A stretch of DNA of 64,000 nucleotides from Geothrix edaphica (GTDB lineage Bacteria > Acidobacteriota > Holophagae > Holophagales > Holophagaceae). The notes under the pieces were generated by a model. It was not told where the DNA came from and did not search any database. It saw only the letters and a program-made list of their open reading frames with translations. This document shows, piece after piece, positions 36,566 to 45,456 of the stretch (the first letter of the stretch is position 1; every line of letters begins with the position of its first letter). The translations under genes were made by a program, and so were the position numbers. The DNA is taken from assembly GCF_030268045.1 (NCBI RefSeq), contig NZ_BSDC01000001.1, forward strand, positions 930,001-994,000, given 5' to 3'.

Positions 36566-38661
36566 ATCACGCTCGGCAGGGGCTCGGCGGTGCCGCCCAC
36601 GACGAGGGCGGGGCAGAGGATGGTGGGGAGGGCGTCGCTCACCGGGACGCCCTGGCCGTCCTTGCCGCAGGTGCCGATGTCGAAGTGGTGGAGGTCATTC
36701 CCGATGCGGGTGAGGCCCTTCAGCACCTCGGGACCGCAGCCGCTGAGGGTGGCGTTCTTCACGGGGTACTTGGGCTCGCCGTTCTCCACCCAATAGCCCT
36801 CCGTCACCTGGAACACGAAGTTGCCCGTGACCGTGTCCACCTGGCCGCCGCCCATGCGCTTGACCAGCAGGCCGCGGTCCAGGTCGCGGAGGATGGCCTC
36901 GGGGGCCTCGCTGCCGGCGGCGAGGAAGGTGTTGCGCATGCGGGGGATGGGCAGGTGGCGGTAGCTCTCCCGACGGCCGTTGCCCGTGGGCTCCGTGGCC
37001 ATCTTCCGCGAGGTCTTCCGTGATTGCAGGTAGGCCTTGAGCACGCCGTTCTCGATGAGGACCACGCGGCTCACGGGGTTGCCCTCATCGTCGATGGCCT
37101 GACTGCCGCGCTTGTGGGGCAGGGTGCCGTCGTCGATGATCGTCACGCCCTCGGTGGCCACCTTCTGGCCCAGCTTGCCCGCGAAGGCGCTCATGCCGGC
37201 GAGGGCGAGATCCGCCTCCAGGCCGTGGCCGCAGGCCTCGTGGATCATGGTCCCGCCGGCGCTGCTGCTGAGCACCACGGGGAAGGTGCCGGCCGGAGCG
37301 GGCTGGGCGTCCAGGGACTGCAGGGCCAGCCGGACCGCCTCATGCACGGTGTGGGCGACGGCCTCGTCCGTGAAGAGCTCGAACCCGCGGGTCTCGCCCA
37401 GGGCCTGGTAGCCGGACTGGAGCTGCTGGCCGTCCCCGGCGGTGACATTCACGCGAAGCACGACTTGGGTGCGGTGATCCTCGGTGAGGCGGCCGGTCCA
37501 GGTCCCGTCCGCGCGCTCGGCAGCGGCGATCCAGACCCTCTGGGTGCTGTCGCCGTAGCCTGCGGAAACCTGCTTGAGCGCGCCGGGGCGCAGGGCCTCC
37601 GCCTGAGATCGCGCCAGGGCCTCGGCGCGGCGCACCAGGGCCACCTTCTCATCCAGGGGCACCCCGCCCGGATCGCGCTCCACGGGGCTGGGCGTGGGGT
37701 GGACCTTCAATGTCAGGGCGGGGATTTCGGCCTGCCCGCCGGTACCCGGCGCGGCCAGGGTGTGGGCAGCCTCGAGCAACTCGTCGAAGCCAGGCGCGAT
37801 GAGATCCGCGAAACGGGTGGTCTCGCCGTCCATGAGTCGGAGGCTCGCGCCGAAGGTCTCGGAGGCCAGCACGTCCTCCATGCGGCCGTCGTCCATGCCC
37901 AGGGCATGGGCCCGCCGCCGTTCGATGAAGGCCTCGCCGTAGTCCCCGCCCCGGCTGAGCAGGGTGGCCAGGATCTCGCGGAGCTGATCAGCGGTGAAAG
38001 GTGCGGGCATCGGCGCTCTCCAGGTCCGCGCGCGGCGGACCTTCCAGTTTGACAGAAGCGAGGCCTCGGCTCCCGCGAGGGTCTCCGTCAGATCCCTGCC
38101 GTCGTTGGGGATCACGAGGTCCGCATGGAGCGCCCGTTCGGGCGGGCCGGCCTGGGCGCGGATGCGGGCGAGGACGGCTTCGCGGGTCAGCCCGTCCCGG
38201 GCCATCAGGCGCGCCACGCGCAGGTCCTCGGGGGCGTCCACCGTCCAGAAGGCGTCGAAGTGGTGGGCCCTGGCCCGCTCCACCCAGAGGGCCGCATCCA
38301 GGACCGCCCCGCGGGTGGTGGAGGGAAGGGCCGTGAGGCGGGCCGCCAGGAGGGCCTCGATGCGGGGGTGGAGAATCGCGTTGAGGCGGCCACGGGCCGC
38401 GTCATCTGCAAACACGTGGGCGGCCATCCAGGCTCGGTCGAGGGCCCCGTCGGAGCGGAGGCAGGCTGGGCCGAAGGCTGCCGCCACGGCCGCCAGCCCC
38501 TCGCTGCCCGGCAGCACTGCATCCCGGGCCAGGGCATCAGCGTCGATCACGGCCCAGCCCCGGGCCGCCAGCAATCCGGCCACATGGCTCTTCCCTGCGG
38601 CGATGCCGCCGCTGAGACCGAGGAGGGGGAAGGGGGAGGACGGTTCTGGAGTGACCGGCAT
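36562..38661 (-). CDS. Dephospho-CoA kinase fused in frame to TldD protease
   Basis: A single frame of 699 residues from the ATG at 38661. Residues 1-~205 are dephospho-CoA kinase (CoaE, last step of CoA synthesis): P-loop [11 protein letters not shown] (15-25), [19 protein letters not shown] and [23 protein letters not shown]. Residues 218-699 are TldD: the zinc motif [14 protein letters not shown] (His474, His479), then [15 protein letters not shown] and MRNTFLAAG. No stop separates them. The internal ATG (Met218, 38010) has a GGAG sequence upstream and would give a TldD of 482 residues, the normal length. So either a true fusion is made, or TldD is also made alone from the inner start. Confidence 0.85.
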   Translation of the reverse strand: MPVTPEPSSPFPLLGLSGGIAAGKSHVAGLLAARGWAVIDADALARDAVLPGSEGLAAVAAAFGPACLRSDGALDRAWMAAHVFADDAARGRLNAILHPRIEALLAARLTALPSTTRGAVLDAALWVERARAHHFDAFWTVDAPEDLRVARLMARDGLTREAVLARIRAQAGPPERALHADLVIPNDGRDLTETLAGAEASLLSNWKVRRARTWRAPMPAPFTADQLREILATLLSRGGDYGEAFIERRRAHALGMDDGRMEDVLASETFGASLRLMDGETTRFADLIAPGFDELLEAAHTLAAPGTGGQAEIPALTLKVHPTPSPVERDPGGVPLDEKVALVRRAEALARSQAEALRPGALKQVSAGYGDSTQRVWIAAAERADGTWTGRLTEDHRTQVVLRVNVTAGDGQQLQSGYQALGETRGFELFTDEAVAHTVHEAVRLALQSLDAQPAPAGTFPVVLSSSAGGTMIHEACGHGLEADLALAGMSAFAGKLGQKVATEGVTIIDDGTLPHKRGSQAIDDEGNPVSRVVLIENGVLKAYLQSRKTSRKMATEPTGNGRRESYRHLPIPRMRNTFLAAGSEAPEAILRDLDRGLLVKRMGGGQVDTVTGNFVFQVTEGYWVENGEPKYPVKNATLSGCGPEVLKGLTRIGNDLHHFDIGTCGKDGQGVPVSDALPTILCPALVVGGTAEPLPSVI

Positions 38662-38781
38662 GGTTTCCACGGGCAGAAGGAGTTTAAAAAGGGTTTCACA
38701 TTTCGCAAAGGTGTGATGGGCGTCTCTTGCCGACTCACTTTCCACATGCCAGCATGCCGGGGATTCCACCAGGAGTAACTC

Positions 38782-40725
38782 GTGAAAACGCGGATCATGT
38801 CAGCCGTATTCTGCTTGACCATCCGACTCATGGCCGGAAATGCCTGGCTTCCCATTCCACCTGAAGTCTGGGCCATCAAGGACGGCCCAACAGGGGCCGT
38901 GATCCTGGAAGATCGGATGAAACTCAACGTTCTTACCATTGATTACGTCTACCGGGTGCGCGTATTCGCTGAGGCCGGGCGCCAGGCGGCGGAGATTCCA
39001 GACCTTCCGAGCTCGGCCACCGGCGTGAAGGGCCGGACGGTCTATCCAGATGGCCGTCAAGTGGAATTCAACAGCCGGAAGGATTTCGCGGAGCGGGTCA
39101 TCGAAAGCGGGAACGGCGAGCGGCGTAAGACTCACTTGGTGGCACCAGGAGTCACGACGGATTGCGTCGTGGAATTCCAGTGGTCTGAATCAGCAGATGG
39201 ACTTCTCAGGGGATTGCCCGCCCGTTTTTATCAGGGGCTCTACGGTGTTTGGATCTTGGCTCATGCTTATCCTACGCAGGTCATGGCCATCGAGGTGGCC
39301 CAGCCGTTCCCGCTTGCCTGGTCGTTGAGTCCTGGCGCCGCACCTGCTCCCGAAGTCACGAGTTCCTGGAACAGCAAACGGTTGACCTTCAAGAACCTTC
39401 CAGCAGTGGAACTGCCGCCCTATAGCCTCAGGCCCACCCTCTGGTTACCGAGGTTGGTCATCTTCTGGCAGCCGGATGACATACGCGGTTCAGTGAGTGA
39501 GGGGGCTGATGCGTACTGGAACCAGGCCATCCGGCAGCATTACAAGCCAGATTATGAAGAGTCGATCGAGAAGGGAGGGGCCTTCAAGACGCTAGCCATC
39601 GAGTTGACGACCGATCTCTCAGGAACCCCCAGCAAACAGGCCGTCACATTGCTGGAACGCCTGGATAGCCGGATCGCCAATTTGAGCCAAGCCACGTTCG
39701 CGGAGTCCGCGGCCCTGCCGAAAAATTTCTGGAAGGATTTCGCACCCAAGAACCTCGCTGCCGCGGCCAAAAACGGGAAGACCAACGCCCAAGGGATGAG
39801 ACTCATCTTTTACCACTTGCTCAAGGCGGCCGGACTGAAACCGATCATCGCCAAAGTACCTGACCGGGAATTCACCCTATTCGACTGGAACCACCTCAAT
39901 CCTTGGCAGTTCTCTACTGATTTGATCGGTATCGAGGAACCCAACGGCGGGATGATCTGGTTTGATCCCACGCGTCGGTTCGCCACACCAGGTGTGGTGC
40001 ATCCGGACTATACAGCGGTCACCGCCCTGATCATCGACTCCAGCACCTGGAAGGGGAAGAAAGGCCTGGTCGGCAGCCTGGGCGCGAACGCAAATCTGCG
40101 TCGCTACACCTACAGACTGAACCTGGACGAGGATGCAGATCGGTTTGAGGTGGACTCGGAATTCGCCGGGTACCCGGAGTATGTCGAGAGAAACCGGTAC
40201 ATGGCTCTTGAACCTAAGGAACAGTCGAAGCTGCTGAAGGAGAAGTTCGAGAAGGAGATGAAAAACCTTGTCGTGGCCTCGGCTGAGGTGAGAAACACTT
40301 CTGACGCCAAAGCTAGCGTCACGTGGCACCTGAAGGGGTCGCTGGAGCGGGAAGCCGGCCGCAAGCGAGTGTTGGACCCTTTTCCGGGCATGCCGTGGCC
40401 CTTATGGGTTCCTGGAAAGTTGGATGACTCCCGAACCGCGCCGATTGTGTTGCCCTATCAGGCCACACAACTTGCGATCGCCACTTTCCCGGTTCCACGG
40501 GGTTACACCATGGGCCCCCAGCAGGAGCTGAAGAAGCAGAACCTGTTTGGCCGAGTGTTCTGGGTGCCTGCCTTTGATCCCGCCACGGGAATGGGGAAGG
40601 TTGTACTTCGGGTGGAGGTGACTGCCCAATCTGCTCCGTCCACCCAGTGGGCAGAGTTCAGACAATTCCTGGGCTGGATTGAAGACGCCTGCCGACGGCA
40701 GGTCACGCTTTCGCGGGAGGGTTGA
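38782..40725 (+). CDS. DUF3857/transglutaminase-like protein lacking the catalytic Cys
   Basis: The predicted start is GTG at 38782 behind AGGAGT. The 647-residue protein has a short signal-like N-terminus (MSAVFCLTIRLMAGNA) and an N-terminal DUF3857 domain (about residues 50-240). A central transglutaminase-like segment follows, and here the usual GDCKD is TNAQG, so the catalytic Cys position is Ala336. The His and Asp positions (DWNHLN and IWFDPT) remain. It is probably a non-catalytic paralog of the protein encoded next, which keeps GDCKD. The stop overlaps that gene's start. The DNA is less GC-rich than flanking genes. Confidence 0.82.
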   Translation: MKTRIMSAVFCLTIRLMAGNAWLPIPPEVWAIKDGPTGAVILEDRMKLNVLTIDYVYRVRVFAEAGRQAAEIPDLPSSATGVKGRTVYPDGRQVEFNSRKDFAERVIESGNGERRKTHLVAPGVTTDCVVEFQWSESADGLLRGLPARFYQGLYGVWILAHAYPTQVMAIEVAQPFPLAWSLSPGAAPAPEVTSSWNSKRLTFKNLPAVELPPYSLRPTLWLPRLVIFWQPDDIRGSVSEGADAYWNQAIRQHYKPDYEESIEKGGAFKTLAIELTTDLSGTPSKQAVTLLERLDSRIANLSQATFAESAALPKNFWKDFAPKNLAAAAKNGKTNAQGMRLIFYHLLKAAGLKPIIAKVPDREFTLFDWNHLNPWQFSTDLIGIEEPNGGMIWFDPTRRFATPGVVHPDYTAVTALIIDSSTWKGKKGLVGSLGANANLRRYTYRLNLDEDADRFEVDSEFAGYPEYVERNRYMALEPKEQSKLLKEKFEKEMKNLVVASAEVRNTSDAKASVTWHLKGSLEREAGRKRVLDPFPGMPWPLWVPGKLDDSRTAPIVLPYQATQLAIATFPVPRGYTMGPQQELKKQNLFGRVFWVPAFDPATGMGKVVLRVEVTAQSAPSTQWAEFRQFLGWIEDACRRQVTLSREG

Positions 40726-42704
40726 TGCGCCTTCGATGGCTGGGGTTGTTCCTCCTGACGGCGCTGCTTCCCGCCCAGGATTTTGGACGATTGCCCGAGT
40801 GGGCCGCCCAGGTTGCCCGCGCCACGGCCGGGGAGGCCGCTCCGGAGAATGCCGTGGCCTGGGTGTTGTTGGATCGGACGGAGATCGCCTACACCGGTAG
40901 CGGAGAGATTCGTCAGCGGCGATTCAGGCTTGTGAAAGTTCTGGGAGAGCGCGGATTGCGGCAGGGCACCTTTGTCATTCACGGCCTTGGCGGGAAGGGA
41001 AACAAGGTGAAGAAGTTGAAGGGATGGAATCTCCGTCCCGATGGCGACCTGGTGAAACTGGATTCAGACGATGTCGTGACCATGAACGATGCATCTGAGG
41101 CGGAATTCAGCACGGATACCGTCACTGGTGCCACGCTAGATCGTGTGGTCAAGGGCAGTTACATCGCATTCGAGTCTCTAGAGGCCATTCAAAGTCCTAT
41201 TGGTCCAGTGGCCGCGACGGGCCTGCTCGAAACGATCCCCGTCCGTCGGTGGGAACTCGATGTGGCCAAGAAGGAGGGGTGGTTCACCAACCTGCAGCTG
41301 GTCGATGTGCGCATCGATCGCCGTCACTTCCTCCCCTGGATTGCCAAAGTGGAACCGCTGGGAGCCACGGGCTTGGCTGTTTCGAATCTGCCAGTGCTAC
41401 CGGAGGACGAAGGCGGGCATCCCCATCGGTACAATGTGCTACCGGTCATCAGGGTTCGATTCCTGGATCCGGCTCATCCCGCCGCTCGTATGTGGGCGAC
41501 CTGGGATGAGGTCGCACGATGGACGGCCGGAAACTATGCCACGGCCACGGCCTCAGGGGGCGTGGCGGATCTGCATGGCCGGAAGGGCCCGGAAGGCCTC
41601 AATGCCCTCTGGTCGTGGATGGCGGCGGCGCTCAACTACAAGCAGGTGTACCTCTCTGCTGAACGAGGGTGGGTACCTGAACAGACAGTTGAAGTGGGGC
41701 GAAAACGTTACGGAGACTGCAAGGACCTGTCGGCCTTCTTCATCGCCGAGGCCAAAATGCTCGGTTTCACGGCGCATCCGACGCTGGCAAGGATCAACGA
41801 AGGGGAAATCGAGGCGCAGGAGGAGCCCTTCCCGATTTTCAATCATGTGATCACGGCCCTGCGACTGGACAAGAGCCTGGGACTTCCGGGCGAAGTGGAA
41901 AGTCCGAAGGGTCGGTTCCTTCTTGTGGACGCCACGGACCCCTTCACACCCTTCGGATTCCTGGGCTCAGGCCATTGCGGACGGCGGGTGATGATCTGTT
42001 TGCCCGACGGGGCCCAGTGGGTGACGGTTCCGGATGCCGCAATCCTGCGCGACCGGCTGTCAGTCGATCTTGAAGGAGAGGTGAACGGTTCCGCACTCCG
42101 AGCCACCATGAAGCTCAAGGAGACTGGAGCCTATTGGAATCTCCGCGCCATTGCTCACAAGGGAGGCGCAAAGGCCATGCGGGAGGCCCTCATGGGAGGT
42201 CGGTTCGACCTGCCGGCCACGGCCCAGATCGAGGTGGTTCGCCTAGGAGACCCGCTTTCCACGGATCGCCCCTTCGAGGTGGAAGTGAAGATCACCCATC
42301 CCGACGGATTTCACCGGAACGGCGCGGAATGGACCCTGGCGGCCTGGGGCATTCCCTACCCGCCGGCCCTCATCCAGAAGGCTGGTACGCTCCGGCGGTA
42401 CCCCGTGGCGAGCATGGCGACGGGGGAACTCAGCTACCACGCCACTTTGACGTTCCCAGCCAAGATCAAGCCAGTGCTGCCGGAACGCAAAGGTGATACG
42501 CCGTTTCGCACCTTTGAGTGGAAGGCCGAAACCGAACCCATGGCGGATGGTACGCGCCTACGGCTCAGTCTTGCACATTGCTACAAGCCGGTTACTTTCG
42601 GTTTTGAGCAGCTAGACAAGGGGCTCCAGGCCTGGAAGCAGGACCGTGGTCTCGTGAAAGCTCTTAGGGAGGACGGCTTGGCTTTCACGGCAGTGGCGAA
42701 CTAG
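40725..42704 (+). CDS. DUF3857/transglutaminase-like protein with intact active site
   Basis: The protein has 659 residues with an N-terminal signal peptide (LRWLGLFLLTALLPAQ). A DUF3857 domain (about 50-280; LDRTEIAYTGSGEIRQRRFRLVK...) precedes the transglutaminase core, which has RYGDCKDLSA (Cys332), FNHVITAL (His) and LVDATDP (Asp). A C-terminal DUF2569/beta domain follows. Such proteins are probably periplasmic peptidases or cross-linkers, with unknown substrates. The TGATG junction couples translation with the preceding paralog. Confidence 0.86.
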   Translation: MRLRWLGLFLLTALLPAQDFGRLPEWAAQVARATAGEAAPENAVAWVLLDRTEIAYTGSGEIRQRRFRLVKVLGERGLRQGTFVIHGLGGKGNKVKKLKGWNLRPDGDLVKLDSDDVVTMNDASEAEFSTDTVTGATLDRVVKGSYIAFESLEAIQSPIGPVAATGLLETIPVRRWELDVAKKEGWFTNLQLVDVRIDRRHFLPWIAKVEPLGATGLAVSNLPVLPEDEGGHPHRYNVLPVIRVRFLDPAHPAARMWATWDEVARWTAGNYATATASGGVADLHGRKGPEGLNALWSWMAAALNYKQVYLSAERGWVPEQTVEVGRKRYGDCKDLSAFFIAEAKMLGFTAHPTLARINEGEIEAQEEPFPIFNHVITALRLDKSLGLPGEVESPKGRFLLVDATDPFTPFGFLGSGHCGRRVMICLPDGAQWVTVPDAAILRDRLSVDLEGEVNGSALRATMKLKETGAYWNLRAIAHKGGAKAMREALMGGRFDLPATAQIEVVRLGDPLSTDRPFEVEVKITHPDGFHRNGAEWTLAAWGIPYPPALIQKAGTLRRYPVASMATGELSYHATLTFPAKIKPVLPERKGDTPFRTFEWKAETEPMADGTRLRLSLAHCYKPVTFGFEQLDKGLQAWKQDRGLVKALREDGLAFTAVAN

Positions 42705-42827
42705 ACATCGGGCACGGTCGCACAGAGGGCTCCGGGGGGTGCCTGAGCTACTCTGGGTCAGCCCGGCCTGTTCATTCGCTCCTGGGCCCTCTACACTGGA
42801 CCGTCCGACTTCCCGGCTCGAGGCTTC

Positions 42828-43787
42828 ATGAAAGACGCGACTCCCGAACAGGCCATGGATCTGTCCCAGCTGGAAAAGCCGGTGCTCGAGCTGGAGGCCC
42901 AGATCCGGGCCATGGAGATGGACCCCTCCCAGTCCAAGGAACGGGAGAAGCTGGAAAAGAAGCTGGACAAGCTGAAGGCCGAGCTGTTCACAAACCTCAC
43001 CGACTGGCAGCGGGCCCAGCTGGCGCGGCACCCCAAGCGCCCCTATACGCTCGACTACCTGGAGCGGATCTGCGAGCGCTTCGAGGAGCTGCACGGCGAC
43101 CGCCGCTTCGGCGACGACGCGGCCATCGTGGCCGGCATGGGCTGGATCGAGGGCAACCCCGTCATGATCATCGGCCAGCAGAAGGGGCGGGACACGAAGC
43201 AGAAGATCCTCCGCAACTTCGGCATGCCCAAGCCCGAGGGCTACCGCAAGGCCCTGCGCCTCATGAAGCTGGCCGAGAAGTTCCAGCGCCCCATCCTCTG
43301 CCTCATCGACACGCCGGGCGCCTATCCGGGCGTGGACGCCGAGGAGCGCGGCCAGGCCGAGGCCATCGCCCGCAACCTGCTGGAGATGGCCAAGCTCGAA
43401 GTGCCCGTGGTGGCCGTGGTCCTGGGCGAGGGCGGCAGCGGCGGGGCCCTGGCTCTGGGCGTGGCCGACCGGGTGCTCATGATGGAGAACGCCATCTACT
43501 CCGTGATCTCGCCCGAGGGCTGTGCCTCCATCCTGTGGAAGGATGCCAGCCAGGCCCCCAAGGCCGCGGCGGCCCTCAAGCTCACGGCCCCGCATTTGCT
43601 GGAGCTGGGCGTCATCGACGGCATCGTGAAGGAACCCCTGGGTGGCGCCCACTCCGACTTCGACGCGGCGGCCGCTGCTCTGAAGGAAGCCGTCGTGGAG
43701 GCCTTCTCTGAGCTGTCCGAGCTGACCGCTGAACAGCTGGTGGAGGAGCGGTACCAGAAGTTCGCCCGCATGGGCAGTGTCGGCTGA
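42828..43787 (+). CDS. accA: Acetyl-CoA carboxylase carboxyltransferase subunit alpha
   Basis: Transfers CO2 from carboxybiotin to acetyl-CoA for fatty acid synthesis, with AccD. The 319 residues match the family: an N-terminal helical hairpin (LEKPVLELEAQIRAME...), HPKRPYTLDYLERI, ELHGDRRFGDDAAIVAG, IGQQKGRDTKQK, CLIDTPGAYPGVDAEERGQ and GEGGSGGALALGVADRVLMMENAIYSVISPEGCASILWKD. AccD, AccB and AccC are not in the window. recJ begins one base after the accA stop. Confidence 0.96.
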   Translation: MKDATPEQAMDLSQLEKPVLELEAQIRAMEMDPSQSKEREKLEKKLDKLKAELFTNLTDWQRAQLARHPKRPYTLDYLERICERFEELHGDRRFGDDAAIVAGMGWIEGNPVMIIGQQKGRDTKQKILRNFGMPKPEGYRKALRLMKLAEKFQRPILCLIDTPGAYPGVDAEERGQAEAIARNLLEMAKLEVPVVAVVLGEGGSGGALALGVADRVLMMENAIYSVISPEGCASILWKDASQAPKAAAALKLTAPHLLELGVIDGIVKEPLGGAHSDFDAAAAALKEAVVEAFSELSELTAEQLVEERYQKFARMGSVG

Positions 43788-43788
43788 C

Positions 43789-45456
43789 ATGGAAGCCAAG
43801 GCCTGGCGCCTCCGCCGGGAGATCCCGGCGGGTCCGGCGCCCTGGCGGGCCCTGGCCGCGGCCTGGAACCTGGATCCCCGCCTCGCGCGGCTGGCCTGGC
43901 TGCGCGGCGTGGATCAGCCGGAGGGTCTGGCCTGGCGCCTCGACCCCTCCTGGACCCGCAGCACGGACCCCCACCTCCTCCCCGGGGTGGACGCGGCCGT
44001 GGCGCGCATCCGCCGGGCCGTGGATGCCCGCGAGCGCATCGTGGTCTATGGCGACTACGACGTGGATGGCGTGACGGCCACGGCGCTCCTGATGCGCGCG
44101 CTGGAGCGGCTCGGCGCGGACGTCTCGTTCTTCATCCCCAACCGCTTCTCGGATGGCTACGGCCTGCACCTGGACTGCATCCGGGAGCTGAAGGAAACCC
44201 GTGATCCCGGCCTGCTCATCTCCGTGGACTGCGGCGTGCGCAGCGTGGCGGAAGTGGCGGCCAGCTCGGAGCTGGGCCTGGACTGGGTCATCACGGACCA
44301 CCACGCCCTGGGCCCGGAGCTGCCGGCCGCCTGCGCCGTGGTGCATCCCCACCTGGACGGCTATGCCAACCCCTTCCTGGCGGGCGTGGGGGTGGCCTTC
44401 AAGCTGGCCCAGGCCCTGATCGGGGCCGCTCCCCATCCCGTGGGCGCCGATGCGGCCTTCCTGGACGGCATGCTCAAGCTGGTGGCCATCGGCACCGTGG
44501 CGGACGTGATGCCGCTGGTGGACGAGAATGCCCTGCTCGTGCGGCGCGGGCTCGATTCCCTAGGCGGCAGGAATGGTCCCGGGCTGGCGGCCCTGCTGCG
44601 CGCCGCCAAGAAGGAGGGCGCTCCCGGCGGGCAGGACATCGCCTTCGGCGTGGCGCCCCGGCTCAACGCCGTGGGCCGCATGGGTGGGGCGGAGGATGCG
44701 GTCCGCCTGCTCCTGACCCGCGATCCGGCGGAAGCGGAGACCCTGATGATCCGGGTGGAAGCGCTGAACCAGGAGCGCCGGGCCATCCAGGAGCAGCTGG
44801 CCGCCCGCCTGCCCCGTCCGGAGGATGCCGCCTTCGACCTGGTGCTGGATCCCTCGGCCCACAAGGGCGTCATCGGCATCGTGGCCGGCCACCGCATGCG
44901 CGCCACGGGACGCCCCGCGGGCGTCTGCACCGTGGTCGATGGCGTGGCCCACTGCAGCCTCCGGGCTCCGGAAGGCTACGATCTGGGCGGCCTGCTGGCC
45001 CTGGCCCAGCCCTTCATCCTGGGCGGCGGCGGCCATCGCGCGGCGGCGGGCCTAAGCTTCGAGCCCTCCCGCCTCGCCTTCGTCCGTCAGGCCCTCCAGC
45101 GGGGCGCGGCCGAGCAGGCCGCCGGGCGCGAGCTCCCGCCTCTGCTGGTGGACGGCGGCCATGCGGATCTTCCCGATGACGCGGACCTGGCCCGCCTGGA
45201 ACCCTTCGGCCAGGGCTTCGCCCCAGCTCTGGCAAAGCTTGAGGGGGCCGTGGCCGCTTCGGCTGTGTTCGGGGCGGACCACTGGAAGCTCCGGCTGGCC
45301 GGGACCCCGGATCCCCTCACCTGGTTCGCGGGTCGCGAGCGACCGTCGCAGCCGGTCATCGGCGAGCGGCTCTGCGTGGCCGCCGTGCCTCAGGGCAGTG
45401 CCCGTTGGGGCCGCTCCTGGCTGGTGGACGCCCCCCTCGGGGAGGTGGCCCCATGA
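43789..45456 (+). CDS. recJ: Single-stranded-DNA-specific exonuclease RecJ
   Basis: A 5'-3' exonuclease for mismatch and recombinational repair. The 555 residues match RecJ, with DHH-family motifs VVYGDYDVDGVTATALL, ISVDCGVRS, WVITDHHALG and VAIGTVADVMPL. The DHHA1 region has GGGGHRAAAGLSF and the C-terminal OB-like part follows (DLARLEPFGQGFAPAL). ATG at 43789 lies one base after the accA stop. The stop overlaps the next start (ATGA). Confidence 0.95.
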   Translation: MEAKAWRLRREIPAGPAPWRALAAAWNLDPRLARLAWLRGVDQPEGLAWRLDPSWTRSTDPHLLPGVDAAVARIRRAVDARERIVVYGDYDVDGVTATALLMRALERLGADVSFFIPNRFSDGYGLHLDCIRELKETRDPGLLISVDCGVRSVAEVAASSELGLDWVITDHHALGPELPAACAVVHPHLDGYANPFLAGVGVAFKLAQALIGAAPHPVGADAAFLDGMLKLVAIGTVADVMPLVDENALLVRRGLDSLGGRNGPGLAALLRAAKKEGAPGGQDIAFGVAPRLNAVGRMGGAEDAVRLLLTRDPAEAETLMIRVEALNQERRAIQEQLAARLPRPEDAAFDLVLDPSAHKGVIGIVAGHRMRATGRPAGVCTVVDGVAHCSLRAPEGYDLGGLLALAQPFILGGGGHRAAAGLSFEPSRLAFVRQALQRGAAEQAAGRELPPLLVDGGHADLPDDADLARLEPFGQGFAPALAKLEGAVAASAVFGADHWKLRLAGTPDPLTWFAGRERPSQPVIGERLCVAAVPQGSARWGRSWLVDAPLGEVAP

